DNA of 64,000 nt from Acanthacorydalis orientalis (taxonomy: Eukaryota > Arthropoda > Insecta > Megaloptera > Corydalidae): contig CM068315.1 of NCBI GenBank assembly GCA_034766995.1, positions 18,506,510-18,570,509 of the forward strand, read 5' to 3'. Both the position numbers and the translations under genes were made by a program. Shown here in pieces: positions 20,684-31,937 of the stretch. The notes under the pieces are model-generated. The model made no database searches, was not told the DNA's origin, and saw only the letters and a list, made by a program, of their open reading frames with translations. Every line of letters starts with the position of its first letter. The first letter of the stretch is position 1.

Positions 20684-21602
20684 CGAGGTCAGACAATTAA
20701 GTAATGCGACCGATTTTTTTTTCGGCCTGTGGTAACACTGCGAACCTGTTACTCCGCCACCGTAATAGCAGATCCCTACTCTCTCGATTGAGACCTTGAC
20801 CACCCTCGTACGATCATTTCTTCGCCAGCTGTTTAGTGTTTTGTAACAACGCGCGAGTAGTGCATGTCACGAAGCCCACCGAATGAACATCGCTCAAGAT
20901 TGTCTCGAGCAGGTTGAAAGTGATCCTACTCTTCTCGATCGAGTTATTACTGATGATGAAAGTTGGTTCTTTCAATGTGACCCCGAAACTAAACGACAAA
21001 GCCAACAGTGGCTGTCCCCTGGAGCACCAAGGCCAAAAAAGGCGAGAATGAGCAAGTCCAAAGTGAAAACCATGTTGATTTGCTTCTTCGACAGCAAAGG
21101 GGTGGTTCACAAAGAGTTCGTACCACCTGGACAAACCGTAAATCAAGTATTCTACCGCAATGTGCTCGAAAAATTACGAAAAAGGGTGCTCAGAGTGCGT
21201 CCAGAGATCGCGAAGACTTGGGTTCTGCATCACGACAATGCTCCCTGTCACAGTGCGTTCAGTGTCTCTCAGTTTTTGGCATCTAAAGGCATCGCAACGT
21301 TACCACAACCGCCCTATTCACCGGACATGTCACCCTGCGACTTTTTCCTATTCCCCCATATGAAAAAATTCGTCAAAGGTCGACATTTTGACTCCGTTGA
21401 AGATATCCAAGAATCTGTGACGAGGGTACTCGGAGAGGTCCCACAAGAAGTGTTCCAGAATTGTTACGAAAACTGGAAAACTCGCTGGAATAAGTGTATA
21501 GATGCGGGAGGGGACTACTTTGAAGGGGATCGCAGCGATGTACCTTAATTTTTAAATATACTCGATTTTTGAATTTTGTCGCATTACTTAATTGTCTGAT
21601 TG
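20684..21602 (+). mobile_element. Best-preserved mariner: 919 bp, catalytic half only
   Basis: A perfect 22-bp inverted repeat begins TCAGACAATTAAGTAATGCG (20689-20710; mirrored 21579-21599). Its outer few bases are imperfect, and TA lies at 20682-20683 and 21603-21604. Only about 200 bp separate the left end from the catalytic ORF, so the ~130 N-terminal codons of a normal mariner transposase are missing. GC content is well above the flanks. The intact ORF and ends point to a fairly recent insertion. Confidence 0.93.
20883..21548 (+). CDS. Mariner transposase catalytic domain (DD34D), N-terminally truncated
   Basis: An uninterrupted 221-codon ORF. Residues about 19-30 hold the first catalytic motif, VITDDESWFF (family ITGDESW). 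Residues about 110-122 hold HHDNAPCHSAF with the second Asp, and YSPDMSPCDFFLFPHMKKF holds the third. Exactly 34 residues separate the second and third Asp, the mariner DD34D signature. It ends with the usual WxKCIDAGGDYFEGD motif. Full mariner transposases are about 345 residues with two HTH motifs before this domain; those are absent and the first Met is an internal one of the original protein. It could not bind its own ends unaided. Transcription is not evident. Confidence 0.85.
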   Translation: MNIAQDCLEQVESDPTLLDRVITDDESWFFQCDPETKRQSQQWLSPGAPRPKKARMSKSKVKTMLICFFDSKGVVHKEFVPPGQTVNQVFYRNVLEKLRKRVLRVRPEIAKTWVLHHDNAPCHSAFSVSQFLASKGIATLPQPPYSPDMSPCDFFLFPHMKKFVKGRHFDSVEDIQESVTRVLGEVPQEVFQNCYENWKTRWNKCIDAGGDYFEGDRSDVP

Positions 21603-21604
21603 TA

Positions 21605-22490
21605 TAATGAATTACAGAGGGTACTCTTTTAGATATTTTCCCTAATTATAAATATGTGGTATTTTGAATTCTCTTACTGATTCTTGGAATAATTCACCAT
21701 CGCATCTCTCAGTTCGAAGCACTGAATGAAACATTTCCAGGGCTGTACAGTACGAAAAAGAGGCTCTGTCGTGGCATCAGCATATAGCGCCAAATCGACG
21801 TCCAATCCAACGATATTGATTATTTCTCAATTTAGAACAAGTGACGCGTTTCGTGTTACGTTGAAACTAATTTATTGCATGGCCCAATTTAATGAACATA
21901 CAAGTCTTCCTGAAACCTATGTGACATTCTCTGACTAAATATAGTCCGTATCTGTTTCATAGATCTCGCACGCGAATACTTTACTTAAACTCGCCGTCAC
22001 ATAAATAATATTAAACGATTTTTTCAATTATAATATTTGCGTTTGTCGTCCGAGCGGACGACGTTTATTTCTCATTGTTGTTTTTTTTTTTATAAAAACA
22101 ACAACAAATTTATTAAAGCTAACTTTTTTATGATCGTATATTTTAAACAATATGAAAGAGTAATTAATAATTTTTATTCACTACTTTTTTATCCAAATTG
22201 TTGTTTTTTTTTACAGTTAATTTTTTAACTTACAGACCGTTAAGCTGCGTTCATTGTCTATTCTGCTTATTGGTTACGATTTATTTTATGAAACTGAAAG
22301 TATATAGATTAGAAAACTATACCTATAAAGTAAGTCCTATTTCATGGACAAGAGTTGAACCAATAATATTATCTATTTTATATTAATACCACTGTAATTT
22401 TGTTGTACATAAGATCCAAAATACGACTATGATATTTTTTTATAAATGTTATATAATTAAATACCGACCATATTGATAATAGCTTATACA
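21605..22490. other. Unassigned sequence
   Basis: A moderately CG-richer stretch lies at 21700-21900, and poly(T) runs at 22078-22092 and 22200. No feature recognised. Confidence 0.35.
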
Positions 22491-22492
22491 TA

Positions 22493-23302
22493 CGTGGATT
22501 CGATAAGTATGGTAAAAAAGCAAGTTAAACACCGCTTTTTAGAAAAAAAAAACGATTTTATTTCCCAACATAGTCTCCATTAAGGGCTATACACTTGGTC
22601 TAGTGAGTCTGCAGAATACACATTGACGGAAGCATTGACATCTTCATTCGAAGAGAATTTCTTCCCACCAAGTCAAATTTTCGAGTTTATAAAAAGGAAT
22701 AAGTCGCATGAGGCCAAATTCAGAGAATATGGTAGATGAGAAAGCAATTTGAAGACTAATTCTTTCAATTTTACTGTTGCGACGGTCCATTTGTAGAACT
22801 GTGCGTTGTCTTGGTGTAATAGCACTTTTGTTGCGCTAATATTGGTCGTTTTTCTTTCATATCTTCTTTCAAACTGTCCAATAATGTTGCATAATAGGCT
22901 CCTGTTATTGTTTTTCCCTTCATTAAGTAGTCGATCAGGATGATTTCTTGGGAATCTCAAAAAACAGTGGCTTTCATTTTCTCAGCCGACAAAACGGTCT
23001 TCTACAGTGCATCTTCATTAGTCGTTATCCACTACCTGAATGGTGCTTCGACTCAAGTGTATAGATCCATGATTCATTCACGGTGATGAATCGATGCAAA
23101 AAGTCCTGCTCGTTTTTTTCTATTTCTGCGGCAACTGCTGCAATGCTCGCTTCAAACATCTGTAGAACGTGAACAACGCGTCGCTTCTAGTTGAAATTTC
23201 GCCTGTGCTAATTTAAAAAGTGACACTTGATAGCCGTGACATTACCAAATGAATGGTGGCGCCACATCACAGAAATTTACTAAACTTATGAAACAACCCA
23301 CT
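22493..23302 (-). mobile_element. HTH-less irritans-type mariner, copy 2 (810 bp)
   Basis: Ends GATTCGATAAGTATGGTAAA (left) and TTTACTAAACTTATGAAACA (right) match the ends of copy 1. TA lies outside at 22491-22492 and 23303-23304. The minus-strand reading goes from leader sequence to the catalytic half without any HTH-coding segment. Confidence 0.88.
22673..23100 (-). pseudogene. Irritans-type mariner catalytic remnant
   Basis: Read from the right, FITVNESWIYT occurs where the family has FITVDESWIHHYTPE (first Asp to Asn). After frameshifts come RLLNEGKNNNRSLLCNIIGQ, then KVLLHQDNAQFYKWTVATVKL (second Asp kept) and LPYSLNLASCDLFLFINSK (third Asp kept). Order and spacing match irritans-subfamily mariner transposases. 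Several indels and stops break it. Confidence 0.8.
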
Positions 23303-23344
23303 TATTTCAATAGCGATACCATTATTCTTAAATAGCTAAAGCAT

Positions 23345-23745
23345 AGAAAAATGTGACTTCCTCTCACAATACAATTCTGACACTATAACTAAATTCAGTT
23401 TCAAAAATAAATTATAAAATAAAATGTTTCTCCTCAAAAATATTCAATAAATCATTATTGTAGCTTATGTGCATCTGGATGGCGATAACATCAATCTCAG
23501 AGAGTCAGAATAATAAAAACCTTTTTCTGTAGATTTGTGCTGTCGACAATGATTTCCCTGCACCTTGTCGCTCTGAGAATGGTGTTATTGTCGTCGAAAC
23601 GTACATGAACAACAATCGAAATTTATTAATAATATTTATTAAACATTTGTGATTAGAAAAAAAAGTACGGTTTGTGGGCTGAAGAAACAATTCATTTGTG
23701 AAACTGACTTCTTTGAACATGCATATAATTGCTTTTTTTTAAATG
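23345..23745. repeat. Uncharacterised repeat X, copy 1 (possible Penelope-like)
   Basis: Three blocks match other places in the window. 23361-23397 is the inverted counterpart of 54959-54993 (32 of 35 bases). AAAAATATTCAATAAATC at about 23436 recurs at about 54800. TTTATTAAACATTT…GGTTTGTGGGCTGAAGAAA at 23632-23700 recurs at 54889 and 44835. The centre holds GCTCTGAGAATGGTGTTATT followed by GTCGTCGAAACGT, like the motif near the 3' ends of Penelope-like retroelements. No protein is recognisable. Confidence 0.55.
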
Positions 23746-23924
23746 TCGCTTACATTAACTGACGTGGACAAATTAAGTGTATGTGTTGAAAAAAAAACCC
23801 TCTATTGTTAGTTCCGATATAGAACACAGTAATATCATATATTCACGATAATATCATACAGTGACAATAGATAGCGGCGTTTGTTTGAATGTTTCCTTAG
23901 GGATAGGTTATTAAGGTATCCTAT

Positions 23925-24430
23925 TATCTCTGCATACATTGTACAATAAGAAGACCTACACACACTGTGTTCTGTTCGACCTATCAGAAAGAGAAGCTCG
24001 CATCGACGCACCGCACCCGTCGTTTAGTCCAAAAGAGAGGCGAGAACTCGCGAGCGCACAGCAAGCATATGCGCGACAAAAACTCGAATGGGCCGAGCGG
24101 TACATATCATATTGACTTTTCGGTCGGTGCCACGGTCTCCACGAAGCGGAATATAGATGACGAACTCGAGGACAATCGTTCATGTACAATAGTTCTGGAA
24201 CGGTGTAATCGATTACGTACACCTAGCACACCATCTTGTACGTGGCGAACGTTATGTAAAGACTTTTTCAAGTGTTGAAAAGACGCGTCGCAACAGATAG
24301 AGATGGAACGGGACGTCCTCGAGTGTTTGTCGCTCAGATGGTCGATCGCCTGCACGGTCAGGTGGACGAACGGATAATTGCTAGAATGGTTCTTGGATAA
24401 CGAGTGATGAAGAAAAAAACTGTCCATAGA
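23925..24430 (+). other. GC-richer block with a possible small exon
   Basis: GC rises sharply against AT-rich flanks. On the plus strand a frame open from about 23925 to the stop at 24113-24115 reads LSEREARIDAPHPSFSPKER followed by RELASAQQAYARQKLEWAER, which has the composition of a charged helix. A GT at 24100 could be a weak donor. No ATG starts the frame, no family is recognised, and overlapping frames on the minus strand are also open, as expected in GC-rich DNA. It may be an exon of an unseen gene or non-coding conserved DNA. Confidence 0.22.
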
Positions 24431-24675
24431 ATGAAAGAGAGAACTAACAAATTCAAAATTGGATGTTTATGTATTTATACGTTCTTATTACTTTGTTATT
24501 ATTTACACGATAATTACTTTTTTTAAGATTAATAATTATAAATTTCCAATAAATAATTAATCTTTTGTTTAATTACATTATCATTTATGACTGTCCGTCA
24601 TCAATTAAACGACTTATCGATTCCGTTCACAAAAAATGTTCATCCTTAGAAGTAGAGAAGTTATCAAGAAGTTTA
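24431..24675. other. Unassigned AT-rich sequence
   Basis: No feature seen. Confidence 0.4.
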
Positions 24676-25318
24676 TAAGCTACTTCGATTAAAAATTATA
24701 CTCCAGAGTCAAAACAACAATCAAAGCAATGGAAGTATGGTGATTCTCCTCCACCAAAAAAAGCAAAATCAATTTTATCCGCTGGAGAAATTATGACTTC
24801 AATTTTTTGGGATGCTAAATGGATCCTGCTAATTTATTACCTTCCAAAGGATCAAAAGATAACCGGAGAGTATTATGCTAAACTTTTGAATCAACTCGAT
24901 CAAATAATTCATGAGAAAAGACCAGGTTTATCCAAGAAAAAAATAATTTTTCATCAGGACAATGCACGTCCTTATACAATTGTTATATCCATAAAAAAAC
25001 TCACTGAATTGAAATAGAACTTGCTGCTCATCCAGATTATTCTTCAGAATTCGCCTCTTCAGATTTTCATCTATTCCCAAAACTTAAAAAATCCTTAGTG
25101 GTAGGCGATTTTCGTCAGATGAAGAACTGACAGCAACAGTGAATCGCTATTTTGAGGATCTCCAAGAAAAGTATTTCCGGGACGACATAAAAGCACTGGA
25201 GCATCGTTGGATGAACTGCATTAAAGTTCAGAGGGACCATATTGAAAAATGAAAGTAATTTAAAAAAACAAGTTAGATTCTTTCATAGTTAGGCAGCGAA
25301 CATTTCAAATTGCCCTCG
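24676..25318 (+). mobile_element. 5'-truncated irritans-type mariner (643 bp)
   Basis: From about 24676 the sequence tracks the second half of the full-length element at 60721-61996 (ACTTCGATTAAAAATTATAC matches GCTTCGATTAAAAATTATAC there). It ends with the same 3' terminal repeat, CGAACATTTCAAATTGCCCT, and TA at 25319-25320. No left terminal repeat is present. Confidence 0.88.
24679..25252 (+). pseudogene. Irritans-type mariner transposase, C-terminal half
   Basis: Reads NYTPESKQQSKQWKYGDSPP, KKAKSILSAGEIMTSIFWDA, then LSKKKIIFHQDNARPYTIVI (second catalytic Asp kept). A stop and frameshift at about 25014 precede the YSS-FASSDFHLFPKLKKS segment (third Asp kept). It ends HRWMNCIKVQRDHIEK-stop. 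The first catalytic motif is cut off by the truncation. Clearly a sister of the copy at 60901-61930. Confidence 0.85.
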
Positions 25319-25319
25319 T

Positions 25320-26118
25320 ATTTACTTAAATTATCGATCGAATTTTAAATTGAAGTTCTAAAAACAATCATTGTTAAAAACAAATATACGTTCTAAAGAC
25401 ATATTCTGATAATAAATTGTCCGTATGTAAATACATTGCAAGAATTCGACACAATATTGTACAATATTATTTTTTTTATACATATTTAACTAGACATATA
25501 AATAAATGTAGAAAATATTCATCAATCAAATAAAGAAATCGTATGCTCAACGAAAGCTCATTAAACCATTTTGCTAAATTCTAGCCTACGCTTTTCGTCT
25601 CCCTCTCGGTCGAATAAATGCTCAATCGATATTCTGCTCGTCTTCGCCGTTATAAAACGCCACAAACGTCCACAGTAGATGTACAATTCCGACGAATTGA
25701 TATTTTTATTCGTCAGAGAGCGAGATGCATTCTGATAGACGGATGACTAATTGAATATTGTATAAACATAATACGTATCATTAAATGTAACGAGCACGTA
25801 CCAGAGCGAGAAAGCACGTCGATCGGCTGATCTGTCTGTCGCACGGGCGCAGTTATTTGTATCGACCCTGGCATAATGAATGTGTAATCATCATTAATAT
25901 CACTAGGAGCGCTACCTATGATTTCCGTTACACAACCAGTCACGTGTCTATTAGTATCATGACAGGATGATATGAGTGCATATTGATCTTACATCACTCA
26001 TTGAGCCTTATTCCTGTAATATGTCAATTCGGAGCAATCGGTCGATATCATGAACGAAATCAATTGCTCTGGCGACACACGTGACGGTCTGTTACAAGAT
26101 AAAAGGACACAAACACAT
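25320..26118. other. Unique sequence, CG-richer from 25570
   Basis: 25570-26100 is richer in CG than its left flank (TCGATCGGCTGATCTGTCTG and similar). No coding signal; candidate non-coding conserved block. Confidence 0.3.
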
Positions 26119-26120
26119 TA

Positions 26121-26189
<69 letters not shown>

Positions 26190-26208
26190 TGTGTGTGTGT
26201 GTGTGTGT
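26119..26208. repeat. (TA)n(TG)n microsatellite
   Basis: About 65 bp of TA followed by (TG)10. Confidence 0.95.
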
Positions 26209-26532
26209 AACAAAATAACTTATTTAATCACGGAAGTCGGTAAGAGGACGAAACTTCTGTTGGGCCTGGAAATCCTCGGCCCGTGTCTTTCTGTAACATC
26301 ATAATTTAAACCCCTCCAGCAGGACTCAATGTTTTATATCCTGATATATGAGTCATGGGTGTTGTGCTCGGAGCCCGATATTATTACTTCCCAACTAAAT
26401 ACACCAACAGAAACATCAAACAAATAGGTACTCATTTAAAATCAAAAAACATTATCTCCCACTTTTGTAAATATTGTTTCAAAAAGATCATTTCAGTTAT
26501 AAGATAATTGAAATTCTCTTTCACAACCAAAA
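26209..26532. other. Unrecognised GC-moderate segment
   Basis: 26225-26400 (GGCCTGGAAATCCTCGGCCC, CCAGCAGGACTC, TGTGCTCGGAGCCCG) differs in composition from its flanks and has the look of a repeat or LTR piece. No second copy or boundary is visible here, so it is left unnamed. Confidence 0.25.
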
Positions 26533-27119
26533 GTCTAGACCAGAGATTCATAAACATATTTGGCCTACTACCCCCTTTTTAGAAAAAAAAATACTCAACG
26601 CCCCTTTGGAAATCTATCTTTTTTAAGCGAACGAACAGAAAGATGCAATGACAAATTTGGATTCTTTTATGTATGTATATTTCTCACTATGGAACATAGT
26701 AAAGAAAGAAGTTGTAAATAAGATGCCTTGACGCTTAAATTATAAAATTATTTATTAAAATCAACCATAGTAACATTCACATTACACACAGAAAATTAAG
26801 ATAATGAATTGTAATTAAAACAAAAATTATATTTGCTAGTTAAGGTATGTCAACCGACTTGAGCGCAGATCTGTTAAATATGCATTTTGTGTATTTATTT
26901 GGAAAATAAAGTAGTCATTACTAATGTACTGTATGTTACAAAGCAAATGAAGCATGTACGAACGGTTTTTCCAAATTTTCTTCTTCTTTATGATTCCACT
27001 GCATCTTTATTTTTACTCAACTCCTACCAAATGCTTCCGAGGATACTAACGCCCCACTGACTCGCTCAAGCACCCCCCCGCCCGGAATATCACCCTCTTC
27101 GGGAAACACTGGTCTAGAC
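26533..27119. mobile_element. Non-autonomous hAT element with perfect 8-bp TSD
   Basis: The element proper is 26541-27111 (571 bp). Its ends are CAGAGATTCATAAACATATT (left) and, read inward, CAGTGTTTCCCGAAGAGGGT (right), both of the hAT 'CAGNGNTTC' type followed by a CCCCC or GGGGG run. GTCTAGAC stands at 26533-26540 and again at 27112-27119, an exact 8-bp duplication as hAT insertion makes. No transposase codons are recognised inside, so it depends on another element. Confidence 0.9.
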
Positions 27120-28780
27120 CCTATAAAATCACAAGAAATATTTTTGATGAAAAATGTCCATCAGAAGAGAAAAGGAACAATTATAAAAAAAATCTTCCTT
27201 AAAAAGTAAAATTACGTGTATTTTGCGATAAAGCAAAAATTCATTTGTGTAAATGAATTTGAATGAAACCGCAGTGCCAAATTTAAAATTATATCGATAT
27301 AAAGTGATCAGACCTTGTTTCATTATAAAAATATTTACATCTGATTCGTTTTATATTCAAATTTTATCCATTAAAAGTATATAAAAAATATTTAAAAGCA
27401 ACTCTGTGCTATACAATGTTTTAGTTAATCCTAATATCGATTACATCTTCTACACACCGTTCATGTGTAATGATCTGCTTTAAAACTTCTACTAAATTTC
27501 AACAATCATATTTCAGATCTATTTCCGGAAAATATGAATGAGAAAAATGATTGAAAACGTACACATACATTTATATATATATATATATATATGAATGTGA
27601 GAATACATGTAAGAATAAACACGATACAACTGACATGAATTTGTATCGGAGAACAAGCCCACCATTATATTATTCGATTTAATGTATGATACGGTTACGA
27701 ACATCAGCCGATATCCGTGAAAATCGATTTGGAAGAAAACGGAGAGCACACGGAATCAAACGCACAGAAACGTATGCATTCGAAATGCTTTTTTTTAACG
27801 TTCGATGTGGCACAAATATAGGTGAATAATATTACATGCGATTCGTACAATAAATGATAGATGACTAGCCCTGTGTGTCAAAAAAAAAACGTTATCCTCG
27901 TTTCTCATACATATTCAATCATTTTGTTTTCACATTACAAATATATCCACATATTTATGTATATTTATATTTATATATGTGTATATATATATGTGTGTAT
28001 GTGTGTGTTAACAATGAATTATTTCCAGTTATAAATGAGAATTATGTATAAAAATATCATAATAATAATAAATAGATTTGAAGACATATATTTACTTTGA
28101 TGTCAAATATAAAAATAAACTGAAATTAAAATCATTTTTTTAAAATAAAATTCCATTTTTAATTGGAATAGCAATTTTTACATTTAGATCTATTATAAAA
28201 TATTAAGATATGTGAGTAATAATAACTTTAATTAGAAAAGTATAAAAGAGACATAAGTAATAGACGATTTAAAGATCTGGAACAAATAGGAATCTCCTGT
28301 ACTGAAAAAGTACCTTTTTCTATATTTTCTTCCAACGAGAGACTAAATTGAACTATATTTAACTTTATTCGAAAGGAAACTCCGACCTCTGGACTGATTT
28401 ACTCTCAAAATGAGTGTTATAATTACATTATCTGCAAGCAGGGAGGATTAACCCAATTAAGGTGCACTGGCGTTAAAATTGACGGAACCCACAAAATTTA
28501 TCTGACGACCAAAAAAAAAAAACGGCTTTATGTAAAAATATGTTTTATAACATTTTTCTTTACATCTGTAACTTCGTTCTATAAATATATAAATTACATA
28601 AAAATAAAATATTCTGAATTGTTTTTCAGAAAAATAAAGAAACACAAACTTTCAACTCTATAAAACTTGAAATAAACCGTACATTTCATTCGGAATAAAA
28701 AAATTAAATAAACTTTATTCTTGGTTTTGTTAAGAAAACTGATCAATTATTTTCAAAGTAACGATATTATTTAATATTTA
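27120..28780. other. Unique AT-rich sequence
   Basis: No gene seen. TA runs at 27569-27592 and an irregular TA/TG stretch at 27958-28010; poly(A) of about 12 at 28510. Confidence 0.35.
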
Positions 28781-28796
28781 TTTCTATATACAAAAG

Positions 28797-29457
28797 TGCC
28801 ATACCATTTTTAGCCTTTCCTCTGACATTGTATTTCGAAGATAGTTTTTTCACTCTTTTTAACGCTGAGAACGATCTTCTTCCAATACATTTGAAATAGG
28901 AATAGTAAAAAAAAATTAAATTGTTTCAACATATGAAAATATTGAGGGCATTTAATTTGTTACCTGGTATATTTTTTGTAGCAGTATTGAATTTGTTTTT
29001 ATCTTCACATGTAAAGAGGAAGAATTGTTCCAATTCATCATCAAAATACATAATATTAATATCACTTCGCATTCTTCACGTAAATTTATTATTATCTACT
29101 GAGACGTTGAAGCGCAAGTTTCGTTTCTTTACGAGTATGTAATGATTATTTTTTCCTAGCTCGTGCCCGGTGATCCTAGCAGCCGCCAAGTCTGATAAGC
29201 ACTGACATTACGTGCTGTTCCATATATCAAAAAGTTATTCTAGCTTGGAACTCTATAAGTATTTACTCAATGTCTAAACATTAAAATTGAATTCATTAAA
29301 TGGATAATTTTATTGTAAAAATTCGTCGAAAATATATTTACATATTTTATATGATACTTTAAATTTGCTTATTATTTTTGAAATCTTCAACAGGGCCTCT
29401 TTCACTCACAGGAACCCGGGCGACCACCCAGTCCGACCCGACTTTAATCCGCCACTA
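28797..29457 (-). mobile_element. hAT transposase relic (ZMYM1-like C-terminus)
   Basis: On the minus strand, codons at about 28930-29045 read FDDELEQFFLFTCEDKNKF then a NKLNALNIFI stretch. Further left, 28848-28886 reads GRRSFSALKRVKK and, one frame over, 28797-28846 reads YLRNTMSEERLKMV. Together these match the 'ERSFS.LK.IK.YLR.TM..ERL' signature of the hAT C-terminal dimerisation domain. The right edge GCGGATTAAAG (reverse of 29440-29453) plus CCCGGG-rich sequence at 29411-29440 recalls the GTGGCGGATTAAG ends of such elements. The left end is not found. Non-functional. Confidence 0.6.
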
Positions 29458-29459
29458 TC

Positions 29460-30099
29460 TACTCGTGTTATAAATGAAACTGGAAGCAAGTATTTTCTCA
29501 ATTTAAAGAAATCAAATAAATACTAAACATTTTCACAAACACCAATGTTAACATATTACCGGTCGGAGCCATGTAAATATGGTTTTTGATGACTATTCGT
29601 GAACAGCCGGAAACATATAAATAGGGTTTTACGCACTGTGCATTAAATGCTAGCGACATATAAATATGTTACAATATATATGCTAAAGTTGATATTTCTT
29701 ATCGACTACACTAATACCGCGTTCTTTGATCATATTCAAAGCAAAAGATAACAGCAAATTTTAACCTTCAACCTCAAAACTTACAAAAATTCCTTTTAAT
29801 AACTTTAAAATAGAAAAAGTAACTCAAATGAGTAAATTCATATATTTATTATTACTTTGGTTTATTACTGGCGAAATTCAGGTACAGTTGGAATCCTTCT
29901 TTAATTACTTTAGTTAAAAGGATTTCAAAAATGTATAAACTACTTGTAGCTACAAGAAATTCAATCATTCTTTTTTTGTGAGCCGTGATCTTAAAATGTT
30001 TGTCTGCAGTGTATGTTAGACTAAAAATGGTTTGTATTCTTTTTTGTCTAATTGAATTATTAGTTTGTATGTACCCAGTATCACTTGCGTGATTGAGAT
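29460..30099. other. Unassigned AT-rich sequence
   Basis: No feature seen. Confidence 0.35.
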
Positions 30100-30340
30100 G
30101 AGTATTTTAACACCCCAGTTGTCAAAATTGGTCGAGCCGTTTTTAAGTTAGAGGGGCATTTTTTTCGTCCCTGACTAAATGGCGTTTTTCAGACGCTATC
30201 TTGATTTTTTTGAAAATCTACACACCCACTTTCAATCAAGAGATTAAGACAAATCGTTTAATACCTTGGTTATCAAAATCGGCCAAACCGTGGGAACAAA
30301 TGAACATGGTTACATACATACATACATACACACACGAAAT
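30100..30340 (+). repeat. Retroelement-like 3' segment with CATA tail
   Basis: Two related words about 150 bp apart, GTTGTCAAAATTGGTCGAGC (30118) and GGTTATCAAAATCGGCCAAA (30269), precede a (CATA)n tail at 30311-30332. Phrases like 'ATCAAAATCGG(T)CCAGCCGTTTT' followed by simple repeats are frequent near the 3' ends of insect non-LTR retrotransposons. No coding sequence is attached, so this is tentative. Confidence 0.35.
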
Positions 30341-31936
30341 ATTAACATACATACACGCGAAAAACATTATTCCTCTCTTTTTAGCTACGCCGTGGTCAGA
30401 TAAAAAGTTTCACTTGAAATTTTTTAAAAAATTGTTTAATATTTTAAAAGTTATAACCATTTTTGTAAAGAGTATGGAACTTAGTCGAAAACCTTAAAAT
30501 ATACCGGCTACACGCATCAGTTTTCGTGCAAACAGCACGGACTGTATAGCGTTAATGAAACAATTATTAAAAAAAAACACACACACACACAGGAAGCTCA
30601 CTTCAGAAAACAATTCATCTTCAAGCAATCGCAACGAATAAACGCACCCTAATGTCCGTCACTTCGATTTTCGTACGTGTGTCAACAGCGTCTCGTGAAC
30701 ACAGCATTCGCATATAATAACCGTATTTGCTCCACTTAGTGCGACTTGTCGAGAACGGAGTGTGAAGGCGTGTACACAATGACTAGTGTTCGTACTACAC
30801 GCTCTCGGAGACGTGCGAAAAAAGAGTGTGAGTGTTGAGCGAACGCGGTGGCGGATCGTACAACACGAGGTGTAATTTTTATTATCCCGGAGCTCACATA
30901 ATAAACAACATTGACGATGATGACGCTCTCGCTTATATTTTATGTGTGTGAGTGGGTTCGCAGGACCGGCCGCTACTTGCACGAACGACGACCAGAACTC
31001 ATCTATCGGTGAAGTTTGTTTTTATCTATTTCGAATACGGGTGTGTAAATGAATTAAACGATTTCAGTGCATTTTAATCACAGACGAATATGTGAGAAAC
31101 ACGAATATATTATTTCAATACGTTCGTGAGTTTATAGAAGTTGTAATTTTTATTGTCACAATTTTTAAAATTTGATTTAACACAGCTGTAGTGAAGTACT
31201 AAACAGGATGCAAGAGTATTCGGTCAGTTTAGTTAACAATCAGAAACAGGGTAACATCAGAAGAGATGAAATAGCAGTAGAATTTTTCGAAGTAAGTTTA
31301 AAGTTCTCGATTAAAAAATGGATATCAAGAAAATGATAAAATAATTGATCCGTTGAGAAAATAATGAACATGTGTATGAAAATAGAAAGAAACTAAACAT
31401 CTAATAAGTATACCAGGCAATGACAAAAAATACGGGTCTTGCATTGTCAGAGGAAGTAAATAGGACGAAGTTTGATTTTCATCAATAATTGGAGATTTGT
31501 TCTAAGATATCGTTTGAAATTCTATTAATATTCAATGTCATTCATCAGAATACTTTGTTTATTTAAATGAAGAACAAACTTGTGATAAGTAGTTTCCAAA
31601 TCGATTTAGAGTTTGTATGAATTATTTACTGAAGATATTAGTATGGAAACGGGACGATTTTAAAATCATTAAGAATCTATCGAAATCAGCATTAAAGAAA
31701 TAAAAAATGACATATTGCAGATTCTAAAATTTAATACAAAATGGATTTCTTGTCATGGTAATTATTTTAAGAAGAATCGCTACTAACTTAAATTCTTGAT
31801 GTGAAATCAATCAAATCGGGGGAGAATTTAAACTGTCTAAAAAATAAAATCATGTCAGACTTGACAATTTTCTGAACACAATAATATTTAAATGTTTTAA
31901 CTCGAAATATTTTATAATATGTGTTCAACTACAAAT
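30341..31936. other. Unique sequence with one GC-richer block
   Basis: 30620-31010 is GC-richer and is followed by a short ATG frame at 31208-31291 that ends exactly at a GAA|GTAAGT donor-like site (28 codons, MQEYSVSLVNNQKQG…). An upstream CATCTATCGGTGAAG could be another donor. This could be a promoter and small first exon, but such combinations also occur by chance. Confidence 0.2.
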
Positions 31937-31937
31937 A

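Noticed and set aside
20814..21146. Minus-strand open frame of 110 codons overlapping the intact mariner ORF
   Set aside because: It lies antisense to conserved DD34D coding sequence and has no family resemblance; a shadow of the real ORF.
26206..26440. TGTAACA…-started segment as a solo LTR
   Set aside because: No matching end, target duplication, second copy or primer-binding site is visible.
30659..30982. 107-codon minus-strand frame rich in Cys, Thr and His
   Set aside because: No start in good context and no recognised domain; the Cys spacing does not form a zinc-finger pattern.
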